Shown one piece after another: positions 1 through 6,400 of a stretch of DNA of 6,814 bases. The translations under genes and the position numbers were made by a program. The notes under the pieces were generated by a model. That model saw only the letters and a list, made by a program, of their open reading frames with translations, was not told the DNA's origin and made no database searches. Within the stretch, counting starts at the first letter, position 1. Every line of letters starts with the position of its first letter. Location: positions 1 through 6,814 of the forward strand of contig CACXDK010000174.1 of assembly GCA_902766345.1 (NCBI GenBank). Direction: 5' to 3'. Source of the DNA: an uncultured Spirochaetaceae bacterium. Its GTDB lineage: Bacteria; Spirochaetota; Spirochaetia; Treponematales; Treponemataceae.

Positions 1-1293
1 CAAATTTGCCGTAGATGAATTTATAGAGCTTTCAAGAGCAGCACTTTTCCCACCAAGCTGAGATTGAAGGCTAGATGTAATGTCATTAATATTATTCTCA
101 ATTGCGGAAGCCCTCTCTTCAAAAGAGGCATAAAGATTCTGAATTTTTTCAGAAGAAGATGCAGACATTGACTGAGCAGAGTTTTCAACAGATGCCATAA
201 TGGAATTTGTTTTTTCTGCAAGAGAATTTTTAATGTCATCAATAATTGAATTGCAAGAAGTTTCCAGTTCGTCTGCACGACTGTGATACAAATCTTCAAG
301 TGAACGGATTTTATCTGTAAAAGAAGAATCCATTACACCTGTACGTTCTGCAACAACATCGTTAAGGCGGTTTATCTTTTCTTCAAGGTCAAGATTTAAA
401 GCTTCTGTACGATCTTCTACAAATGCACTCAATTCTTCTGCTTTTTCTTCAAAAGAATTGTCAAAAGCCTTTGTTTTTTCAACAAGATTTTTCTGAACGG
501 ACTGAATTTTATTTTCTATAAAACCAATAAGACGACTTGCTTCAGCTTCAAGGGAATCAATAACTTCCTTTTTTCTATCTTCTGAACGTTTCTGCAGTTC
601 CTTAAAAGAAGTTTCTTCCAGTTCTTCTGCATTGTGGGCAGCATTAGAATAGGCAGCCTGAATGTCAGAAGCAATTTTTTCCATTATATTATTATTAGTT
701 TCAACATATTTTTTGGTGGATTCATCAATAGCATTTGCACGGGCTTCATATTCTTCAAGAAGCCCTTTTTTTATTGATTCAAGCTGTTCTACGTTTTTAT
801 CTGTAAAACGCTTAGGTAAATCTGCAATCTTACGGTCTAAAGCATCAACCGTTTTCTGCTGGGTAGCGAGACGTGCATTGAATTTTTCTATTGTATCAGC
901 TTCTTTTTTTACATTTTCAAGATTTTGTTCGACAGCAACAGTCATTTCCATCAGATTTTTAACAAGATTATCATAAGAAGCAATCTTGTTTCCGATGTTT
1001 TTCATATTATCAATGATTACTTGAAGATCGTCTGAGTTTCCTCTAACTTCCTCTAACTGATCAGCAATACGCTTTAAAGCACCTTTTGCCTGAATGTCCA
1101 ACTTTTCAAACTCGCTGGAACGGCTATCTACAAGAGCTTCTTTCTCTTTGAATTTCTGCTCAAGATCAGACTTACACTTTTCAGCATACTTCTTTACCTT
1201 TTCCATCGAACTTTCATTTTTGTCCATGCGCCTTAATCCCACAGAAAGCGCAGCCGACAGTACGACGGATACAATAATTCCAAGAACAATCAC
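1..1293 (-). CDS. Membrane-anchored hendecad-repeat coiled-coil protein (SpiroCoCo-like), C-terminus outside window
   Basis: An uninterrupted reading frame of 431 codons runs from GTG at 1293 to the window edge with no stop, so the gene is truncated by the window. Residues 2-20 (IVLGIIVSVVLSAALSVGL) form one N-terminal membrane helix followed by RRMDK; the positive-inside rule puts the rest in the cytoplasm. Residues 25-137 are charged coiled-coil. From Phe138 to the edge there are 27 consecutive 11-residue units of the form hydrophobic-Glu/Asp-x-Lys/Arg-Ala/Thr/Ile-x-x-Leu/Ile-x-x-x, such as VEDRTEALNLD (292) and LEEKINRLNDV (303). Hydrophobic spacing of 4-3-4 is the signature of hendecad coiled coils, which are straighter than heptad ones. 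The Ser/Asn content rises in the last 80 residues. The architecture matches what I know as SpiroCoCo proteins of spirochaetes, whose role is not established; a filament-like or scaffold role at the inner membrane is inference. RmuC-like proteins also start with a membrane helix and coiled-coil, but no nuclease domain is seen here. Confidence 0.87.
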   Translation of the reverse strand, partial: MIVLGIIVSVVLSAALSVGLRRMDKNESSMEKVKKYAEKCKSDLEQKFKEKEALVDSRSSEFEKLDIQAKGALKRIADQLEEVRGNSDDLQVIIDNMKNIGNKIASYDNLVKNLMEMTVAVEQNLENVKKEADTIEKFNARLATQQKTVDALDRKIADLPKRFTDKNVEQLESIKKGLLEEYEARANAIDESTKKYVETNNNIMEKIASDIQAAYSNAAHNAEELEETSFKELQKRSEDRKKEVIDSLEAEASRLIGFIENKIQSVQKNLVEKTKAFDNSFEEKAEELSAFVEDRTEALNLDLEEKINRLNDVVAERTGVMDSSFTDKIRSLEDLYHSRADELETSCNSIIDDIKNSLAEKTNSIMASVENSAQSMSASSSEKIQNLYASFEERASAIENNINDITSSLQSQLGGKSAALESSINSSTANL

Positions 1294-1302
1294 TTTTTAT
1301 TT

Positions 1303-1310
1303 CCCCACCC
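1303..1310 (-). promoter_or_regulatory. Purine-rich ribosome binding site (GGGTGGGG) of the coiled-coil gene
   Basis: GGGTGGGG ends 9 nt before the GTG at 1293. It is an imperfect match to GGAGG but the only G-rich element in an AT-rich leader. An in-frame TAA at 1299-1297 blocks any earlier start, so the GTG is the first usable start after it. Confidence 0.6.
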
Positions 1311-1323
1311 AAAAATATCTGTT

Positions 1324-1353
1324 ATTATATCACATGTTTCTATATTTTGTCTA
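1324..1353 (-). promoter_or_regulatory. Extended -10 sigma-70-like promoter of the coiled-coil protein gene
   Basis: The -35 hexamer TAGACA (1353-1348) overlaps the TAG stop codon of the HAD gene. After an 18-nt spacer comes a perfect -10 TATAAT (1329-1324) preceded by an extended -10 TG (1332-1331, TGA-TATAAT). The expected transcription start is near 1317, giving a leader of about 24 nt before the GTG at 1293. The -35 hexamer is identical to that of the HAD promoter. Confidence 0.78.
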
Positions 1354-2022
1354 TTTTAATACAATATTCTTCAATTGGCGATAGTTTTTAAAAGAAATAT
1401 CCGCCAAAGAACACTTAATATTGAAGATTTTTCTTAATCCCTTAAGCAAATAGGCAGTTTTCATGCCAGAATTCCTTGCTCCCATAACATCATACTTAAT
1501 GCTGTTTCCCACATAAAGAATCTCTTCTGGCTTTACGCCAAGTTTTTCTGCCAATATTGCAAACGGATAAATAGAAGGTTTTAATGCCCCAGACTCTTCC
1601 GAACCAATGCAAACATCACACAAAGAACGCAGTCCCCACAACCGTCCTTTCTGTTCTGGAGGAAAATCCGAAAGAATACCTATTTTCAACCCTGCCGCCT
1701 TAAAAGCACAAAAAGTCTGATACACATTTGAATAGGGCTTTAAGGCAAAAAAATAAGGTTTAAGACCTTCATAACAAATTTCGTTTATCTGATCTTTTGC
1801 AAATTCTGTAGTAACGTGCATTTCATCAGCAAGAAGCCTTGCCTGATACTCAAAAAAATCTGGAAGAGGTGCCGTCTGATGCAAAACATTACGGACTTTA
1901 TTATATTTTATGAAGAATTCTATATGATGAAGAAAGTATCCGGCAATGCGAGTATATAAACGCCAGGAAGGATAAAGAGTTCCGTCAATATCGAAGGCTA
2001 TCGCCTTAATACCATTATACAT
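1351..2022 (-). CDS. HAD-superfamily hydrolase (phosphatase-like, subfamily I), 223 aa
   Basis: All four HAD motifs are visible. Motif I is FDIDGTL with nucleophile Asp11 and general acid Asp13. Motif II is ILSD with Ser118. Motif III is Lys148 in GALKPS. Motif IV is YVGNSIKYDVMGA, where Asp178 would help bind Mg2+ and Asn173 replaces the more usual Asp of GDS. A helical cap of roughly 80-90 residues (about 20-105) between motifs I and II fits a C1-capped subfamily I enzyme, as in phosphoglycolate phosphatase or YjjG-like nucleotidases. Length is normal for the family. The substrate cannot be read from sequence. The ATG at 2022 is the only sensible start, since motif I begins only 10 residues later; it has no Shine-Dalgarno and lies 7 nt after a -10 box, pointing to a leaderless mRNA. 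The gene ends in TAG, which is also part of the next gene's -35 box. It is cytoplasmic; the hydrophobic run at 26-40 is interrupted by His, Glu and Lys and is not a membrane helix. Confidence 0.9.
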   Translation of the reverse strand: MYNGIKAIAFDIDGTLYPSWRLYTRIAGYFLHHIEFFIKYNKVRNVLHQTAPLPDFFEYQARLLADEMHVTTEFAKDQINEICYEGLKPYFFALKPYSNVYQTFCAFKAAGLKIGILSDFPPEQKGRLWGLRSLCDVCIGSEESGALKPSIYPFAILAEKLGVKPEEILYVGNSIKYDVMGARNSGMKTAYLLKGLRKIFNIKCSLADISFKNYRQLKNIVLK

Positions 2023-2047
2023 AAGAATAAGTATAATGATATTAAGG
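2004..2047. repeat. Inverted repeat with 17-nt arms spanning the -10 box and start codon of the HAD gene
   Basis: On the plus strand the left arm CCTTAATACCATTATAC (2004-2020) and right arm GTATAATGATATTAAGG (2031-2047) pair at 16 of 17 positions around a 10-nt loop (2021-2030). The single mismatch (2012/2039, C-A on this strand) becomes a G-U wobble in minus-strand RNA, so the transcript could form an uninterrupted 17-bp stem. The structure covers most of the promoter spacer, the -10 box, the start codon and the first codons of the HAD gene. It may be an operator or an mRNA structure controlling the start. It lacks a following U-run, so it is not a standard terminator. Confidence 0.8.
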
Positions 2048-2058
2048 AATTCTGTCTA
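2030..2058 (-). promoter_or_regulatory. Sigma-70-like promoter of the HAD hydrolase gene
   Basis: The -35 hexamer TAGACA (2058-2053; consensus TTGACA) and -10 hexamer TATACT (2035-2030; consensus TATAAT) are separated by exactly 17 nt. The -10 box ends 7 nt before the ATG at 2022, so transcription is predicted to begin at or within a couple of bases of the start codon. No Shine-Dalgarno is present upstream of that ATG. The -35 begins 3 nt after the stop codon of the upstream gene. Confidence 0.72.
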
Positions 2059-2061
2059 TTG

Positions 2062-3495
2062 TTATTTTATCATAGGGCTAAAGTAATCTGTAGCCTCAAC
2101 CCGTTCAAGATGAACGAATGAATCTTCGTGATTTTTAATGAATTCAGAAAGGGTAAATTCTTTGCCCATTTCATAAACAACGCAGTCAAATTTTCCCTTA
2201 GCATCAAAGAACGGGAACAGAACAGCACAGTTTGTAAATGCCGAGTTTTCAGGCTTATCAGCAGAATGTTGTTTTATTGCAGCAAAGTAAAAGTGTCTTG
2301 GCTCTGTTGCAGCAAGAATATAAAGCAAGCCTTTAAGTTCACGCAATGCATAGCCAGTATCAATGCTATAGCCTGTAGACTGCAAAAGATTTCCATCAAC
2401 AACATCTGCTACAAATGGAGAAATACGGACATCAACGCCTGTAACATCTTTTGCACCCATTGTATATGTATATCTGCGTTTGCTAGAACGTGCATTCAAG
2501 GCTTCTACGGCAAGATTACGGCACCAGTCCAATGTAAAAGAAAGATTCCAGTTCTGAGCAATAACACCGTTTTTACCAAGACTATTGTAATTAACTGTAG
2601 GAGCAACAAGATCTTCTATACGGGTATTTTTACCCATCGTCGTTTTTACAATACCGTCTGTAATCCACTTCAAAAATCCAGGACCGCTCATTACAAGCAT
2701 TCCTTTATTTACAGCTGAAGCAACAGCAGCATCGATAGATGCATTTTTTGCAGCATCTTTTGTATTAGCCTTAAAAGGCTCATTTGTTTCTATGCTGTAA
2801 AGCTCTTCGTTCTCATTGTAACAGGCATCTTCCTGATAATACATCTTTTTAAGATAACCGCGGATAAGATTTGCCATCTGCAATACAGAATGGTACTGCC
2901 CCGGAACAACACTCACCTGTCCCCATGGCAAAGAACGGACAGTCATTTTTACAAGAGAATCAAAAGAGGTTGTATACAATTTTTTAAGAGCAAATCCCAC
3001 AGGCATAGAGCGTGCTACATAAGCATTACAAACAACCATGTCTGCATACAGCTTAGGGGAATTTTCCCTAAACTCAACAAAAACATCAGAATCATTGTTA
3101 AAATAAAGCCGTACACGTAAAGGCTTACCAGTCTTACTGTTACGGTAAAGAATCCAGCTGCCGGGAGTATTCTTTGAATATCTTGCAGTCTGCTGAACAT
3201 AGTCAGAGCCTGCAGTACCGTTACTATAATTAAAATTAATGACAGTCTTTGGAGCTACAATAATGGCAAGTTCTCCGTCGGCTTCTTCTGCACGCACCTG
3301 AAATTCATTGCCAATGCCGTCTTTATAAAGTTCAGGCTCTTTAGCACGTACATCCTGTACAGGTGCGTTAAACCAAGTCTGCACCAGCCCTTTTCGAATT
3401 TCAGTAGAATCTGGAATTCCAGACTTTGTATAATCTGCAAAAACAGGAACAAGCGTCAATAAAAACAAACTTATAAAAGCCCAACTCTTCTTCAT
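2062..3495 (-). CDS. Secreted (periplasmic or surface) protein of unknown function, 477 aa
   Basis: The start is the ATG at 3495, giving a textbook signal peptide: MKK, a hydrophobic core (residues 5-18) and a signal peptidase I site VFA|D after Ala20. There is no lipobox cysteine, so it is not a lipoprotein. The mature protein of about 457 residues has no further membrane segment. I do not recognise a named family. An N-terminal half of alternating strands (about 65-195) is followed by a helical section (200-290) with an Ala-rich stretch at 248-264. The C-terminal part contains LDWCRNLAVEAL (322-333), RHFYFAAI (400-407) and LFPFFDAKGKFDCVVYE (426-442). The Cys325 / His401 / Asp431-or-437 order recalls papain-fold enzymes such as transglutaminase-like or NlpC/P60 proteins, but the similarity is only suggestive. 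It follows the activase by 1 nt with a strong internal Shine-Dalgarno, so it is co-transcribed and probably translationally coupled. A secreted product beside a cytoplasmic FeS enzyme gives no obvious functional link. Confidence 0.88.
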   Translation of the reverse strand: MKKSWAFISLFLLTLVPVFADYTKSGIPDSTEIRKGLVQTWFNAPVQDVRAKEPELYKDGIGNEFQVRAEEADGELAIIVAPKTVINFNYSNGTAGSDYVQQTARYSKNTPGSWILYRNSKTGKPLRVRLYFNNDSDVFVEFRENSPKLYADMVVCNAYVARSMPVGFALKKLYTTSFDSLVKMTVRSLPWGQVSVVPGQYHSVLQMANLIRGYLKKMYYQEDACYNENEELYSIETNEPFKANTKDAAKNASIDAAVASAVNKGMLVMSGPGFLKWITDGIVKTTMGKNTRIEDLVAPTVNYNSLGKNGVIAQNWNLSFTLDWCRNLAVEALNARSSKRRYTYTMGAKDVTGVDVRISPFVADVVDGNLLQSTGYSIDTGYALRELKGLLYILAATEPRHFYFAAIKQHSADKPENSAFTNCAVLFPFFDAKGKFDCVVYEMGKEFTLSEFIKNHEDSFVHLERVEATDYFSPMIK

Positions 3496-3496
3496 A

Positions 3497-6400
3497 TTAC
3501 TGTCCTCCAATACCAGCAGCTACAGGTATTTCACTTTCTTTAACAGGTTCTGTATCTTCAAGAATTGCAGCGCCAGAAGCAAGCTGAATTTCAGGCTTTA
3601 CAACAGAACCATCAGGGTTATGAATCATGCCATCAGAACCTTCATCTGGATGAAGTCCGGCAGGAGCATTACTAAGCAACAGTTTCAATCGGTTCAGCTG
3701 GTTTACTTCGCTAGAACCAGGATCATAATCAATAGCAGAAATATTTGTACCAGGATAGCGTCTTCTCAATTCCTTTATAACGCCCTTACCAGTAACATGG
3801 TTTGGAAGACATGCAAAAGGCTGTACACATGCAATGTTTATTACACCGCTCTTTATAAGTTCAACCATTTCTGCAGTAAGGAACCAACCTTCTCCTGTAA
3901 TATTTCCAGACTGAACAATATCATTTACGCCTTTCATTAGAGAATAAATAATTGCAGGAGGCTCAAAACGACGGCTCTTTTTCAACTGCTTCTTTATATA
4001 TGATCGGTAGCGTTCAAGCAACCATATAAACAGTCTTGCATTGCGTTCTGTCTTTTTAGGGAATGCAAGTTCTTCATGACGGAAAATACCAGTACTGAAA
4101 GAATAGAACAGGAAGTCTGCCAAATCTGGCATTACACATTCTGCACCTTCTTTTTCTATTGTATCTACAATCTGATTATTTGCAGTAGGATGGAATTTTA
4201 CAAGGATTTCCCCAACAACACCAACTCTTGGCTTTTTTACAGGCAAAAGAGGAAGTGCATCAAAATCACGAATCATTTTCTTTATGATGCGATTATAAGA
4301 GAATGGATTTATATGCTTAAGGGCACGCTCAATCTTTGCATTCCAGCGTTCATAGAGAGCATTTGCACTGCCTGCAACAGCTTCGTAAGGTCTTGTTCTG
4401 TACAGGCAGCGCATTAAAACATCGCCAAGCATTAATGCACACATTGCACGGTTTACAAGCCCGAATGAAATTTTAAATCCAGGATTTTTTTCAAAGCCCT
4501 GTGCACTCAATGAAATTACAGGTACATGACCAAGCCCTGCATCATTCAAAGCACGTCTGATAAAACCAATATAATTCGTTGCACGGCATCCACCGCCAGT
4601 CTGAGAAATAAGCAAACTAGTCTTATTTACATCATACTTGCCGCTTTCAAGTGCAGAAATCAACTGACCTGCAACCAGAATTGAAGGATAACAAGCATCG
4701 TTATTAACATACTTCAAACCTGTATCTACAGCCTTTGGATCTACGGCATCAAGAATGACAAAGTTGTATCCTGCATACTCAAAAGCCTTCTTTACAAACT
4801 TAAAGTGAATAGGGCTCATCTGAGGAGCAAGAATTGTGTACTTATATTTCATTTCTTTCGTAAAGACCTGACGCTTATATGCAGCAGACTTTACGGACAT
4901 CTTCTTATGATTTCTTTCACGAGCCTTTACAGCTGCAATCAAAGAACGAATACGGATGCGTACAGAACCAAGGTTATTAACTTCATCTATCTTAATTAAT
5001 GTGTATGTACGAGATTTTGCACGTAAAATCTCATCCACCTGATCCGAAGTAACAGCATCAAGACCACATCCAAAAGATGTAAGCTGAATGAGTTCCAGAT
5101 TAGGCATTCCGCTCACAAAAGAAGCAGCCCTATACAGACGGTTATGATATGTCCACTGGTCTATAACACGCAAAGGACGCTCTATTGCACCAAGATGTGC
5201 TACGGAATCTTCTGTAAATACGGCAAGACCAAGACCATGAATCATTTCAGGAATGCCGTGATTAATCTCTGGGTCAAGGTGATAAGGACGGCCAGAAAGA
5301 ACAATTCCATTTGCACCGTGAACAATCATTTCCTCAATGGCTTCTTCACCCTTTGCCTGAACTTCTTTTCTAAAGTTTTCCTGCTCATTCCAAGCTTCGT
5401 TTACAGCAGCTTCAACCTGTTTCTGAGTAATCTTAAAATGCTTGCTCAACTCTTCGTAAAGACGTTCTGCAAGACGAGGTTTATCATAAATAGGAAGGAA
5501 CGGTTCCAGGAACAGAATTGATGAATCTTGACGTAATTCTTCTACGTTATTGCGTAATACTTCCGGATAACTTGTTACAACAGGACAGTTGTAATGATTT
5601 CCTGCCCCTGCATCTTCCATTTTTTCATAAGGAGCACAAGGATAAAATATAAACTTACAGCCCATTTGGAGAAGGCTCTTTATGTGACCATGTGCAATTT
5701 TACCAGGGTAACATACTGATTCCGATGGAATTGTTTCAAGTCCTTTTTCGTAAATGCCTCTGCTTGATCTAGGAGAAAGACGTACTCGGAAGCCCAATTT
5801 TGTAAAGAACGTAAACCACAACGGATAGTTCTCATACATATTAAGGACTCGAGGAAGTCCAACATCTCCTAAAACAGCTTCTTCAGGCTTAAGAGGTACA
5901 TAATGTGCAAAAAGTCTTTTATATTTCCATTCAAAAAGATTTGGAAGGTTTTTATTCTCATCCCCGTCAATCTTTGTGTCAGCCTTGTTGCTTGCATCTA
6001 CAACCTGTGTATCAGAACCAAGTTCTGCACCGCGTTCACAGCGGTTACCTGTAACAAATTTACGGGAAACATCACCAGAAGTAAAGGTATTAATAGTAAG
6101 AAGACAGTTATTTGAACACTTACCGCAACGCTTTAATTCCAAATTTACATTGAAAGATTCCAGCTGGTCTAAAGTTGCAATATTACTCTTTACAAATTTT
6201 GGTGTCTGATCAGGCTCGCCTGGCTTTGGACGGCGTAAATCTTCCCACTGGTCCTGTGCAATAAGGGCAGAACCATAAGCACCCATCAAGCCCGCAACAT
6301 TAGGACGGAATACATTAACGCCTGCAATCTTTTCAAAAGCACGAAGTACAGCATCATTATTAAAAGTTCCGCCCTGGACAACAACTTTCTTTCCAATTTC

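Noticed and set aside
1..1293. RmuC or a methyl-accepting chemotaxis protein as identity of the coiled-coil gene
   Set aside because: No nuclease motifs are present, and no periplasmic sensor domain, HAMP or conserved signalling hairpin. The 11-residue register differs from the heptads of chemoreceptors. The missing C-terminus leaves some uncertainty.
1312..1348. AAAATAT...ATATTTT inverted repeat around the coiled-coil promoter
   Set aside because: It has only 7 bp of pure A/T around a 23-nt loop, which is expected by chance in this base composition.
2004..2047. Intrinsic terminator for the upstream activase/secreted-protein operon
   Set aside because: The hairpin is long, but on the minus strand it is followed by CGATAGCC and not a U-run, its stem is AT-rich, and it extends into the HAD coding region.
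2128..2718. Plus-strand open frame of 196 codons
   Set aside because: It lies wholly antisense to the secreted-protein gene. Its product is Cys/Ile/Phe-rich and low in recognisable motifs, with no ribosome site, as expected for a shadow of minus-strand coding.
3495..3510. TTG at 3510 as start of the secreted protein (five extra residues MEDSN)
   Set aside because: It overlaps the Shine-Dalgarno GGAGGA and would put acidic residues in front of the signal peptide. The ATG at 3495 gives ideal spacing and a canonical MKK n-region.
5144..5521. Plus-strand open frame of 125 codons, plus similar ones at 3620-3940 and 4076-4417
   Set aside because: All are antisense to strongly conserved activase coding sequence. 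No domain, promoter or ribosome site supports them.
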